The notes under the pieces are model-generated. The model saw only the letters and a program-made list of their open reading frames with translations. It did no database searches and had not been told where the DNA came from. Of a stretch of DNA of 57,653 nt, positions 32,064-40,385 are shown one piece after another. A program made the position numbers and the translations under genes. Each line of letters opens with the position of its first letter. Within the stretch, counting starts at the first letter, position 1. The stretch is taken from the NCBI RefSeq assembly GCF_016734815.1, contig NZ_JAERQF010000033.1:1-57653 (forward strand), in the 5' to 3' direction. Origin of the DNA: Hymenobacter rubidus. Its GTDB lineage: Bacteria; Bacteroidota; Bacteroidia; Cytophagales; Hymenobacteraceae.

Positions 32064-35042
32064 ATGAAAGTATCTACCGCAGAACCGTTTCAAATCGTTT
32101 ACTCGCTCTTCGAGCACGAGTTCCTCGGCCATTTGTTTGCGGCCTACGTGGTCCAGCTCGGCCCTAGGGGACAGCTAACTCTTCAGCATCAGACCGTTTC
32201 GGGCAAAAACGCCCACGAGTTTGCCGCTAGTCTCGACGCCGTTGACTTTGAGCTGGTGGAGCTCTGCGACCAGATTCAGCAGGAGGCGGTGGTGAAGGAA
32301 TTCTGGCCCCGCAAGATTTCCACGGCCGAGTTCTTCCTCAAAACCTACCACCCCGAGAAGGGCGACAAGCCGTTGCAGGAAGCCATTGCCAAGCACGTGC
32401 AGGCCCGAATGGCCGACATTTTGGCCCGACTGGCCGGAAAATGCGTGTTCATCATGGGCCGCGACGGCGAACCGACCTGGAAAGAAATTAACCTGGCTCC
32501 GGCCAAGGCCTCTATTCTTTTCCACTTTCGACGCAACGAGGAAGGGACGCACTACTTCCCCACCATTCAGTACCAGGGCCAGAAGCTGGACTTTCAGTAC
32601 AAAGATGCGGTGCTGGTGTGCCTGCAGCCGGCCTGGCTGTTGCTGAATGACCTGCTCTACTCTTTCCGCACCGACGTGGACGGCAAGAAGCTGCTGCCCT
32701 TTTTGAAGAAAAAATTCATTGTGGTGCCGCGGCAGGTGGAAGAGAGCTACTTCCAAAAGTTTGTGGCGCCGCTCATGGAAGCCTTTGAGGTGCACGCCCG
32801 CGGCTTCGATATCCGCTCGGAGCGCTACGTGGCGCGGCCCCGCCTCACGTTCAGCGATGCCATACCGGCCATGCCCGCGCCCGAGGCGCCCGTGCGCCCG
32901 CCGGGCCCACCGCGCCGAGGCCGCATTCCGCTGCCCAAGCCTATTGCCCCACTGCTTACGGGTGCCGAAACCGAGCAGATTCACTTCGAACTAAGCTTCC
33001 GCTACGGGCCGCACCTGATGCCCCTGGGCACCAACAAGCCGGTGAGCGTACACCTGGAAAAAACGGCCGACAGCTACGTTTTCCACCGCCTGCTGCGTAA
33101 CCCCGAGCAGGAGCAGGCCACCGTGGAGGAACTACACGCCCGCCAGCTCACAGTAGAAAACGGCCACGCCACCCTGCCCAAAGGCGAAGCTTTCAAGTGG
33201 CTGCACGATAACTCTCCGGCCCTGACCGAGCTCGGCTATACGGTGGAAGCCGCCGCTTCAGCCACCAAGAGCTACTTCATTGGGCCCACCAGCGTACACG
33301 TGGGCATTCAGGAAGCCGGCGATTGGTTCGATGTGCGGGGCACCGTGCGCTTCGGCGACATTGAGGTGCCGTTTATCCGGCTGCGGGGCCACATTTTGCA
33401 GCGCCGCCGCGAGTTTAAGCTGCCCAACGGTCAGATTGCCATTATTCCCGAAGAGTGGTTTACGGACTACCTGGAGCTGTTTGCTTTCGGCGAAGAAACC
33501 GAGGACGGCCTCAACCTGCGCCGCCACCACTTAGCCCTGGTAGCCGACCTGCAAAGCAACGAGCTGGCCACTGTGCGCATGGGCCGCAAGCTGGCCAAGC
33601 TCCGCGATTTTGCGGAGGTGGAAGACCACCCGTTGCCGACCGGTTTTTTGGGCGAGTTGCGGCCTTACCAGAAGGCTGGCTACAACTGGCTGCGCTTCGT
33701 GCAGGACTATCATTTTGGCGGCTGCCTGGCCGATGACATGGGCTTGGGCAAAACCGTGCAAACGCTGGCCATGCTGCAGCACCGCCGCGAAAGCGGCGAA
33801 GCCCAAGGTGCGGCTTCGCTGCTGGTGCTGCCGACCTCGCTGGTATTCAACTGGCTGAACGAAGCCCAGAAATTCACGCCCGACCTGCGCATCCTGGCTT
33901 ATACGGGCACGTACCGCGACAAAAATCCCGACCGGTTTGCCGATTACGACGTGATAATGACCAGCTACGGCATCGTGCGGCTGGACACGGACTTATTGGC
34001 CAGCTACAAGTTCGACTACGTGATTCTGGACGAGTCGCAGGCCATCAAAAACCCGTCGAGCACCACTTCGCAGGCCGTGCGGCAGCTGCGCTCCAAGCAC
34101 CGGCTCATTCTCACGGGCACGCCGGTAGAGAATAGCACCATGGATTTGTGGTCGCAGATGTCCTTCATCAACCCCGGCTTGCTGGGCACGCAGGCATTTT
34201 TTCGGAAGGAATTCCTCAAGCCCATTGAAAAAAATCAGGACGAAGGGCGCACCCGGCGACTGCACGCGCTTATCAAGCCCTTTATTCTGCGGCGGCACAA
34301 AGCACAGGTAGCAAAGGAATTGCCCGAAAAAACGGAGCAGCTCAGCTACTGCCCCATGACCGATGAGCAGGCCCACGCCTACGAGGAAACCAAGAGCTTC
34401 TACCGCAACAAGATTCTGCGCAACCTTGACGAGCACGGCCCGGCTAGTACGCAGTTTCTACTACTCCAGGGCCTGACGCGCCTGCGCCAGATTGCCAACC
34501 ACCCGCGCCTGGCCGACGAGCACTACACCCACGAATCGGGCAAGTTGCGCGAGGTGCTGCGCATGATTCGTAACGTAGTAGCCGAAGGGCACAAGGTGTT
34601 AGTATTTAGTCAGTTTGTGCAGCACTTAGCTTTGGTCCGGGCGGCCCTCGATGAGCGTCAGCTCCCGTACGCCTACCTCGACGGCGCCACCCGCGACCGG
34701 CCCGCTGAGGTAGCCCGCTTCCAGGACGACGAGGCGCTAAAAATCTTCCTCATCAGCCTGAAAGCCGGTGGCGTGGGCCTCAACCTCACCGCCGCCGACT
34801 ACGTCTTCATCCTCGACCCGTGGTGGAACCCGGCCGTGGAAGCCCAGGCCGTGGACCGCGCCCACCGCATTGGCCAGCAGCGCCCGGTGTTCACCTATAA
34901 GTTCATCACGCAGGGCACCGTGGAGGAGAAGATTCTGGCCCTGCAACGCCGCAAGCTGGCATTAGTAAGCGAGCTGATTGCCACCGATGAAGCCGTGATA
35001 AAGCACCTCACGCGGGCTGATATTGAGGAATTGCTGGGATAA
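32064..35042 (+). CDS. DEAD/DEAH-box SWI2/SNF2 family helicase
   Basis: A 992-residue ATP-driven double-stranded DNA translocase. The N-terminal 500 residues are a lineage-specific region of SNF2-associated type with a Pro-rich spacer (PAPEAPVRPPGPPRRGRI). The ATPase core starts with LRPYQKAGYNWLRFV, then LADDMGLGKTVQTLAML (Walker A, near 556), VIMTSYGIVR, YVILDESQAIKNPSS (Walker B as DESQ, near 655) and LILTGTPVENSTMDLWSQMS. The second lobe has VLVFSQFVQHLALV, SLKAGGVGLNLTAADYV and AVDRAHRIGQQRPV. It resembles bacterial RapA/HepA-like remodellers; its targets are unknown. The ATG at 32064 is preferred to the in-frame start at 31995, which adds a low-quality 23 residues. Confidence 0.93.
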   Translation: MKVSTAEPFQIVYSLFEHEFLGHLFAAYVVQLGPRGQLTLQHQTVSGKNAHEFAASLDAVDFELVELCDQIQQEAVVKEFWPRKISTAEFFLKTYHPEKGDKPLQEAIAKHVQARMADILARLAGKCVFIMGRDGEPTWKEINLAPAKASILFHFRRNEEGTHYFPTIQYQGQKLDFQYKDAVLVCLQPAWLLLNDLLYSFRTDVDGKKLLPFLKKKFIVVPRQVEESYFQKFVAPLMEAFEVHARGFDIRSERYVARPRLTFSDAIPAMPAPEAPVRPPGPPRRGRIPLPKPIAPLLTGAETEQIHFELSFRYGPHLMPLGTNKPVSVHLEKTADSYVFHRLLRNPEQEQATVEELHARQLTVENGHATLPKGEAFKWLHDNSPALTELGYTVEAAASATKSYFIGPTSVHVGIQEAGDWFDVRGTVRFGDIEVPFIRLRGHILQRRREFKLPNGQIAIIPEEWFTDYLELFAFGEETEDGLNLRRHHLALVADLQSNELATVRMGRKLAKLRDFAEVEDHPLPTGFLGELRPYQKAGYNWLRFVQDYHFGGCLADDMGLGKTVQTLAMLQHRRESGEAQGAASLLVLPTSLVFNWLNEAQKFTPDLRILAYTGTYRDKNPDRFADYDVIMTSYGIVRLDTDLLASYKFDYVILDESQAIKNPSSTTSQAVRQLRSKHRLILTGTPVENSTMDLWSQMSFINPGLLGTQAFFRKEFLKPIEKNQDEGRTRRLHALIKPFILRRHKAQVAKELPEKTEQLSYCPMTDEQAHAYEETKSFYRNKILRNLDEHGPASTQFLLLQGLTRLRQIANHPRLADEHYTHESGKLREVLRMIRNVVAEGHKVLVFSQFVQHLALVRAALDERQLPYAYLDGATRDRPAEVARFQDDEALKIFLISLKAGGVGLNLTAADYVFILDPWWNPAVEAQAVDRAHRIGQQRPVFTYKFITQGTVEEKILALQRRKLALVSELIATDEAVIKHLTRADIEELLG

Positions 35043-35087
35043 GGAAGCTTTCGCAACAATTGCTGCCAGCCGGTGTTGGCTTGGGGT

Positions 35088-35540
35088 ATGCACGTCATTC
35101 TTCGCACTGCGGTGGCCCAGCCGCCGGCTCAGGTCATGGCTGGGTTCTCCCGTGAGTTGTTTTTGGCGCTCGCTCCGCCTTTTCCCAAGCTGCGGCTGCG
35201 GCGCTTTGATGGCTGCCGCACTGGCGACCAAGTGGAAATTGAGCTGGATACGGTGGCAAAAAAACTGCCCTGGACTTCGCTGATTACCGACGACGGCGTG
35301 TTGCTCGACGGCACTCACTATTTTGTGGACGAAGGCCAGGTACTGCCCCCGCCGCTGCGCTATTGGCAGCACCGCCACCTGATTGAGCCCGGCCCGGCGG
35401 GTGGGAGCGTCATTGTCGATAACCTGGAATACCGCACGGCTTCCCGGCTGCTGGATGCGCTGATTTACCCGGCCATGTGGGCGCAGTTTGCCTGGCGCCG
35501 GCCCATTTACCGGCGCTGGTTTGGCCGGCCCCGCTTATAA
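35088..35540 (+). CDS. SRPBCC-like small protein
   Basis: The 150 residues resemble the SRPBCC/START-type ligand-binding fold of cytoplasmic proteins: VAQPPAQVMAGFSRELFLAL, then LRLRRFDGCRTGDQVEIELD, LPWTSLITDDGVLLDGTHYF, VDEGQVLPPPLRYWQHRHLI and GGSVIVDNLEYRT. Such proteins bind hydrophobic ligands; the ligand is unknown. The start at the ATG at 35088 removes five residues of the longer GTG frame. Its last 6 bp overlap the end of the convergent GNAT gene. No operon partner, though the SNF2 gene ends 45 bp upstream. Confidence 0.7.
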   Translation: MHVILRTAVAQPPAQVMAGFSRELFLALAPPFPKLRLRRFDGCRTGDQVEIELDTVAKKLPWTSLITDDGVLLDGTHYFVDEGQVLPPPLRYWQHRHLIEPGPAGGSVIVDNLEYRTASRLLDALIYPAMWAQFAWRRPIYRRWFGRPRL

Positions 35541-35999
35541 GTCGAGCACCATGCGCACATCGCCGCGCTGGTAGGGCGACGGCCTGAGCGGCGCGGCCCG
35601 GAACCCCAGCTTGTCGTAGAGCGACAGCGCGGGCGCCAACTTGGAATTGGATACCAATTCGACGCGGCGGGCCCCCAGCTGCCGGGCCTTGCACAAGATG
35701 CTTTGCCCCAGGGCCCAGCCAATGCCCAGGCCTTGGGCGGCGGGCGCTACGGCCATTTTGGCCAGCTCATACACGCCGTCGTGCTCTTTGATGAGGGCGC
35801 AGGTGCCCACAATTTCGTTCTGATACACCGCCATCAGGATGTGGCCGCCCGAGTTCAGGATGAACGTCTGGGGGTCGTCGAGCATCTGGTGGTCAGGCTC
35901 TTCGAGGGTGAAATACTGCGAAATCCACTCGTGGTTGAGCGCCCGGAATGCGGGCTGATGCGCGGATTCGAAATCGATAATGGAAATATCGGCAGGCAT
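35535..35999 (-). CDS. GNAT family N-acetyltransferase
   Basis: The ATG at 35999 gives 154 residues, the common length of the family. The acetyl-CoA-binding motif A is VYELAKMAVAPAAQGLGIGW (Q-G-L-G-I-G), after the strand NEIVGTCALIKEHDG; motif B is LVSNSKLAPALSLYDKLGFR. The N-terminus (ISIIDFESAHQPAFRALNHE, WISQYFTLEEPD) matches a group of small GNAT enzymes in Bacteroidota. The acceptor may be an amine, amino acid or protein; not readable from sequence. Convergent with the SRPBCC-like gene and divergent from the rRNA methyltransferase gene. Confidence 0.9.
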   Translation of the reverse strand: MPADISIIDFESAHQPAFRALNHEWISQYFTLEEPDHQMLDDPQTFILNSGGHILMAVYQNEIVGTCALIKEHDGVYELAKMAVAPAAQGLGIGWALGQSILCKARQLGARRVELVSNSKLAPALSLYDKLGFRAAPLRPSPYQRGDVRMVLDL

Positions 36000-36063
36000 G
36001 GGTGGGATTGGAGTAAGTGAGGAGGACGGCAACCGGGCCGCAAAGTTCGCACAAAGCAGGCTG

Positions 36064-36071
36064 TACCTTTG
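36064..36071 (+). promoter_or_regulatory. Candidate -7 box for the rRNA methyltransferase gene
   Basis: TACCTTTG matches the consensus and ends 7 bp before the ATG at 36079, so the transcript would be leaderless or nearly so. No TTG is at the -33 position. Confidence 0.55.
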
Positions 36072-36078
36072 CGGCCCT

Positions 36079-37278
36079 ATGCCAAATCCCGCCACCATCG
36101 TCCTCAAAAACGGAAAAGACCACAGCCTGCGCCGCCGCCACCCCTGGGTGTTTTCGGGCGCCATTGCCCGCGTGAAGGGCGACGCCTCCGAGGGCGACCC
36201 TGTGCGCGTAGAAGCCATTGATGGCGAATTGCTGGGCGTGGGCCACTTTTCGGGCGGCGGCTCCATTGCCGTGCGCATGCTTGATTTTGGCCAAGCCGCC
36301 TCATTGCCTACTGACTCGTTTTGGGAAGCCCGCCTGGGCAACGCCTACGCCCTGCGTCAGCGTCTGGGCCTGACCGGCACGGCCGATACCAATGTTTTCC
36401 GGCTGGTGCACGCCGAGGGCGACGGCCTGCCCGGCCTTATCATCGACGTGTATGGCGACGTGGCCGTGGTGCAGGCCCACAGTATTGGCATGTACCGCGC
36501 CCGGCCCCAGATTGCCGCCGCGCTGCAGGCGGTATTTGGCAATAAGCTGCGGGCCATTTACGATAAGAGCGCCGAAACCATTCCCGGCAATGCCGTAACC
36601 GACGCCAAAAATGGCTACCTCTTTGGCGAGAGCGCGGGCAATGAACACCTGGTGCAGGAAAACGGCCACCTGTTTGCCGTGGACTGGGAAACGGGCCAGA
36701 AAACCGGCTTCTTCATCGACCAGCGCGACAACCGCGCCCTGCTGGCCCGCTACTCGCCCGGCCGCCGCGTGCTCAACACGTTTTGCTACACGGGCGGTTT
36801 TTCGGTGTACGCGCTGGAAGCCGGCGCCGAGCTGGTGCATTCCGTCGATTCGAGCAAGAAGGCCATTGCCCTCACCGAGCGCAACGCCGAACTGAGCCAG
36901 CACGCCGACCGCCACGCCGCCTACCCCGACGACGTGCTGGCCTTCCTCAAAAGCCACTCGGCCGAGTACGATTTGCTGGTGCTGGACCCGCCCGCTTTTG
37001 CCAAGCACATGGGTGCCCGCCACGCCGCCCTGATGGGCTACAAGCGCCTGAACGCAGCCGGCATTGCGCATCTGGCGCCGGGGGGGTTGCTGTTCACCTT
37101 TTCGTGCTCGCAGGTGGTGAGCCCTGAGCTATTTGAAGGCGCGGTGCTGGCGGCAGCCATCGAAGCCGGCCGGCCGGCGCGCATCCTGCACCGCCTCACC
37201 CAGCCCGCCGACCACCCCGTGAGTTTGTTTCACCCGGAAGGCGCGTACCTGAAAGGGCTGGTGCTGGCCGTTGAGTAA
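36079..37278 (+). CDS. Class I rRNA cytosine methyltransferase, PUA-containing (RlmI-like)
   Basis: The family methylates C5 of a cytosine in 23S rRNA. The 399 residues start with a PUA domain (TIVLKNGKDHSLRRRHPWVF, SGAIARVKGDASEGDPVRVE) and continue with a central linker and a Rossmann domain: TGQKTGFFIDQRDNRALLAR, RVLNTFCYTGGFSVYALEAG (SAM motif near 234), VDSSKKAIALTERN, LLVLDPPAFAKH (DPPAF near 302) and LFTFSCSQVVSPELF, where the Cys is the likely catalytic residue. The start follows directly on the promoter at 36064. Confidence 0.92.
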   Translation: MPNPATIVLKNGKDHSLRRRHPWVFSGAIARVKGDASEGDPVRVEAIDGELLGVGHFSGGGSIAVRMLDFGQAASLPTDSFWEARLGNAYALRQRLGLTGTADTNVFRLVHAEGDGLPGLIIDVYGDVAVVQAHSIGMYRARPQIAAALQAVFGNKLRAIYDKSAETIPGNAVTDAKNGYLFGESAGNEHLVQENGHLFAVDWETGQKTGFFIDQRDNRALLARYSPGRRVLNTFCYTGGFSVYALEAGAELVHSVDSSKKAIALTERNAELSQHADRHAAYPDDVLAFLKSHSAEYDLLVLDPPAFAKHMGARHAALMGYKRLNAAGIAHLAPGGLLFTFSCSQVVSPELFEGAVLAAAIEAGRPARILHRLTQPADHPVSLFHPEGAYLKGLVLAVE

Positions 37279-37353
37279 GGCAGCAGCTATTTTCCGACGC
37301 AAAAAACTTCGCCTCAAACCGGGCGGTTGCTTCTCAAAACTATTGGCATACTT

Positions 37354-38865
37354 GTGAAGCAGGCTATCGGCAAACACTCATCTTCAACCGGTTTCAAACA
37401 GCCCGTGGCCGTTATCGGCGCGGGCATTGCGGGCATTGCGGCGGCGGTGCGGCTGGCAGTGGCCGGGCACGCCGTGACGGTGTTTGAGGCCGGGCCCACG
37501 TTCGGGGGAAAGATGCACCAGTTCACGCTGCCCGGCGGGTACCGGTTCGATGCCGGGCCGTCGCTCTTTACGCTGCCGCAGCTAGTGGACGACATCTTTC
37601 GGCTAGCAGGGCGCGAGCCAGCCGACTACTTCCGCTACGAGCGACTCGACCCCATTACAAACTACTTTTTTGCCGACGGCACACGGCTAAAAGCGTGGGC
37701 GGAATCGGCGAAATTTGCAGCAGAGGTAGAGGCAAAACTTGGCACGCCAGCGACCGAGGTCACAAAGTTTCTGGCGCGCGCCGGCAAGGCGTATGACGCC
37801 ACGGCGGGTACGTTTCTGCACAAGTCGCTGCACAAAGCCGGCACCTACCTCAGCCCCGAAACCCTGAAAGCCGTGGCCGCCCTGCCGCAGCTGGGCCTGC
37901 TGGGCACCATGCACCAGCGCCACGTCGGCGCCTTCGGAAGTGACCCGCGCTTGGTGCAGCTCTTCGACCGCTACGCCACCTACAACGGCTCCGACCCCTA
38001 CCAGGCGCCCGCTACGCTGAGCATGATTCCGCACTTGGAGCACGGCATTGGGGCTTTTTATCCGGAGGGCGGCATTTACGCCATTGCCGAAAGCCTGATG
38101 AAGCTGGCGCTGGAGTTTGGCGTGAAATTCCGTTACAATGAGGCGGTAGAGGAAATTGTCACGGCCGAAAAGCGCGTAACTGGCGTGCGCACCGCCCTGG
38201 ATGTCTACGACTTCGGCCAGGTGGTGAGCAACATGGACGTGGTGCCCACCTACCGCCGCCTGCTGCCGCGCCAGCCCGCCCCGGAGCGCACGCTGGCCCA
38301 GCCCCGCTCCTCCTCGGCGCTTATTTTCTATTGGGGCGTTGCCTGTGAATTTCCTGCGCTGGACCTGCACAACATCTTTTTCTCCCAAGATTACCAAGCC
38401 GAGTTCAAGGCCATCTTCCAAGAGAAAACCGTGGCCGATGACGTGACGGTGTACGTGAACATCACGTCCAAGAAAACCCCCACCGACGCCCCGGCCGGCC
38501 ACGAAAACTGGTTTGTGATGGTGAACGTACCGCACGACCAGGGCCAGGACTGGGCCGCCCTCGCCGCAAAAACCCGCGCCATCGTCCTCCGTAAGTTGAG
38601 CGCAGCCTTGGGCACCGAAATCGGCCCACTCATTGCCACCGAAAAAGTGTGGACGCCGCCGGGCATTGCGGCCGATACGTCGTCGTTTGGCGGGGCCTTG
38701 TACGGCAGTTCCAGCAACAATGCGCTGGCGGCCTTTTTGCGGCACCCCAATTTTTCGGGGCGGCTCGAAGGGCTGTACTTTTGTGGTGGCTCGGTGCACC
38801 CCGGAGGCGGCATTCCGCTGTGTTTGCTGTCGGCCAAAATCGTCGCGAACCTCATTGATAGTTAA
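37354..38865 (+). CDS. crtD: Phytoene desaturase-family carotenoid oxidoreductase (CrtD-like)
   Basis: The FAD-dependent enzyme introduces double bonds into a carotenoid backbone. About 503 residues from the GTG at 37354 (a TTG start at 37327 is also open). The FAD-binding motif is PVAVIGAGIAGIAAAVRLAV, then VTVFEAGPTFGGKMHQFTLP, FDAGPSLFTLPQLVDDIFRL and IPHLEHGIGAFYPEGGIYAI, with the family C-terminus YFCGGSVHPGGGIPLCLLSA. Next to CruF, a 1-hydroxycarotenoid 3,4-desaturase (CrtD) step is the best reading, consistent with flexixanthin-type pigments of pink or red Cytophagales. CrtI is the alternative. Confidence 0.87.
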   Translation: MKQAIGKHSSSTGFKQPVAVIGAGIAGIAAAVRLAVAGHAVTVFEAGPTFGGKMHQFTLPGGYRFDAGPSLFTLPQLVDDIFRLAGREPADYFRYERLDPITNYFFADGTRLKAWAESAKFAAEVEAKLGTPATEVTKFLARAGKAYDATAGTFLHKSLHKAGTYLSPETLKAVAALPQLGLLGTMHQRHVGAFGSDPRLVQLFDRYATYNGSDPYQAPATLSMIPHLEHGIGAFYPEGGIYAIAESLMKLALEFGVKFRYNEAVEEIVTAEKRVTGVRTALDVYDFGQVVSNMDVVPTYRRLLPRQPAPERTLAQPRSSSALIFYWGVACEFPALDLHNIFFSQDYQAEFKAIFQEKTVADDVTVYVNITSKKTPTDAPAGHENWFVMVNVPHDQGQDWAALAAKTRAIVLRKLSAALGTEIGPLIATEKVWTPPGIAADTSSFGGALYGSSSNNALAAFLRHPNFSGRLEGLYFCGGSVHPGGGIPLCLLSAKIVANLIDS

Positions 38866-38939
38866 AAGTTAAAAGTTGAGAGTTAAAACAGATGCGTAAA
38901 ACGAGAGGGCTTTTAACCCTCAACTTTTAACTTTTAACT
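38860..38939. repeat. Micro-repeat hairpin (AGTTAAA words) after crtD
   Basis: Two 30-nt arms at 38860-38889 and 38910-38939 are complementary at 28 positions; they consist of AGTTAAAAGTTAAAAGTTG and its complement. The left arm includes the crtD stop codon (AGT TAA). Its U-rich 3' arm makes it a likely terminator. Confidence 0.85.
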
Positions 38940-38954
38940 GCTTGGCTCCACCTA

Positions 38955-39635
38955 ATGGAGTATTCTAAATCACTTACTTCGCCGGCTGCTACCAACCGGC
39001 TGCGTGTGGCGCAGGGCCTGGTGCTGCTGTTTCACGTCACGGGTTTTATTGGCCTGGCCTTTTCCAAAGACCCCGACTTTTACCTGCGCTTCACGCCGCT
39101 CACGCTGGGGCTCACGGCGCTGCTGCTGCTGGGCTTTCAGCCGGGGCGTGGGGCGGGGTTCTGGAGCTTTTGCTTGTCGGTGGCGGTGCTGGGCATCGTG
39201 GCCGAGTTTGTTGGAGTGAACACCGGGCGGGTTTTTGGCCACTACACCTACGGGGCCACGCTGGGCGCCAAGCTGCTGGATGCGCCGCCGTTTGTGGGCG
39301 TGCCGCCGCTTATCGGGCTCAACTGGCTGGTGCTTACGTACGTATGCGGCAACCTGGCCCGCTACCTGCCGCTGCCCGAGCTGCCGCGCACCCTGCTGGC
39401 CGCCCTGCTGATGGTGGGCTTCGACCTGTGCCTGGAGCCGGTGGCCGGCCGCTACGACTTCTGGCACTGGACGGCCAACATCATTCCGCTGCAGAATTTT
39501 CGCGACTGGTTCATTTTTGCCTGCCTGCTGCAAATGCTATTCAATCGGGCCCGATTTACTAAATTCAACCCGTTGGTGCCGCTGGTCTACCTCACGCAGT
39601 TACTCTTCTTTTTCTTGTTGGGCACTGTCCAGTAA
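38955..39635 (+). CDS. cruF: Carotenoid 1,2-hydratase, CruF family
   Basis: CruF-type integral membrane enzymes add water to the C-1' double bond of acyclic carotenoid ends. The 226 residues contain six to seven hydrophobic helices: LVLLFHVTGFIGLAFSKDP, FTPLTLGLTALLLLGF, SLSVAVLGIVAEFVGVN, GVPPLIGLNWLVLTYVCGN, LLAALLMVGFDLCLEPVA and IPLQNFRDWFIFACLLQM. The acidic pattern EFVGVNTGRVFGHYTYG and DLCLEPVAGRYDFWHW is typical of the family. Together with the CrtD-like gene it would convert lycopene- or gamma-carotene-type precursors to hydroxylated products. Confidence 0.88.
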   Translation: MEYSKSLTSPAATNRLRVAQGLVLLFHVTGFIGLAFSKDPDFYLRFTPLTLGLTALLLLGFQPGRGAGFWSFCLSVAVLGIVAEFVGVNTGRVFGHYTYGATLGAKLLDAPPFVGVPPLIGLNWLVLTYVCGNLARYLPLPELPRTLLAALLMVGFDLCLEPVAGRYDFWHWTANIIPLQNFRDWFIFACLLQMLFNRARFTKFNPLVPLVYLTQLLFFFLLGTVQ

Positions 39636-39679
39636 ACACTAACTGGCCCTACTGGCGAGCCTGGCCATCCGGCTGGGCG

Positions 39680-39720
39680 AAGCCCCCGGCGCTGGTTTTT
39701 CGGCCGACGGCTTTTTTTCC
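39680..39720 (+). terminator. Possible terminator after cruF
   Basis: AAGCC and GGCTT followed by seven T enclose a region that can form further CG pairs. The stem is short and interrupted, so this is a weak call. It lies between cruF and the TetR gene. Confidence 0.4.
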
Positions 39721-39730
39721 CTTTCCGCAT

Positions 39731-40345
39731 ATGCCCGATTTTACCCTTCCGGCAGCTTCTTTGGAAGCCGCTGTTCCTGTTTTTTATCAGCACGGCCTGC
39801 ACGCCGCTCCCGATGCGGCCCTGGCCACGGCCCTGCACACCAGCGTGCCCGACCTAACGGCCCAGTTTCCGAGCCGCGAGCTGCTGGTGCACCACGTCAT
39901 CCTGGCCGATATGGAGCGCCAGAAGCGGGAGCACGTGGAGTTGTACGCCAAATTTTCCTCTGCGGTAGAGCGGCTCTACGGGCTGTTGCAGCTTGGCCTG
40001 CGCGACCTGGCCGCCGTGCCCGGCCACTTCTATGCGGACCTGCAAACCGGCTTTCCCCAAACCTGGGAAGCGGTGATGAACCACCTGAACACCTACTCGG
40101 CGCCGCAGTTGCAGCAGCTGCTCAACGACGGCATTCGCAGCCGCCTGTTTCGGTCTGACATTAACATTCAGCTCGTTACCAAAATATTGGTTGAACAGCT
40201 CAACCTCTTGCTCAACCCCCAGGTGTTCCCGCCCGAGCGCTACAACATGCGCGAAGTATTTCGCAGCATTTTCCTGTACTACATTCGCGGCATCTGCACC
40301 GACGAAGGGGCGCGGATTGCGGCCGAGCATTTTGCCCGGTTGTAG
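39731..40345 (+). CDS. TetR/AcrR family transcriptional regulator
   Basis: The 204 residues have the layout of a TetR-type regulator: an N-terminal three-helix DNA-binding region (LEAAVPVFYQHGLHAAPDAA, LHTSVPDLTAQFPSRELLVH) and an all-alpha ligand-binding part (AKFSSAVERLYGLLQLGLRD, YIRGICTDEGARIAAEHFAR). The recognition helix is atypical, lacking the usual KGTLYRYF, so DNA target prediction would be unsafe. Adjacency to the carotenoid genes on the same strand makes pigment control possible; nothing in the sequence proves it. Confidence 0.75.
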   Translation: MPDFTLPAASLEAAVPVFYQHGLHAAPDAALATALHTSVPDLTAQFPSRELLVHHVILADMERQKREHVELYAKFSSAVERLYGLLQLGLRDLAAVPGHFYADLQTGFPQTWEAVMNHLNTYSAPQLQQLLNDGIRSRLFRSDINIQLVTKILVEQLNLLLNPQVFPPERYNMREVFRSIFLYYIRGICTDEGARIAAEHFARL

Positions 40346-40385
40346 GCAGCTTCGGCTTTCGGACCGGGCGTAACGGGTTGAATTG

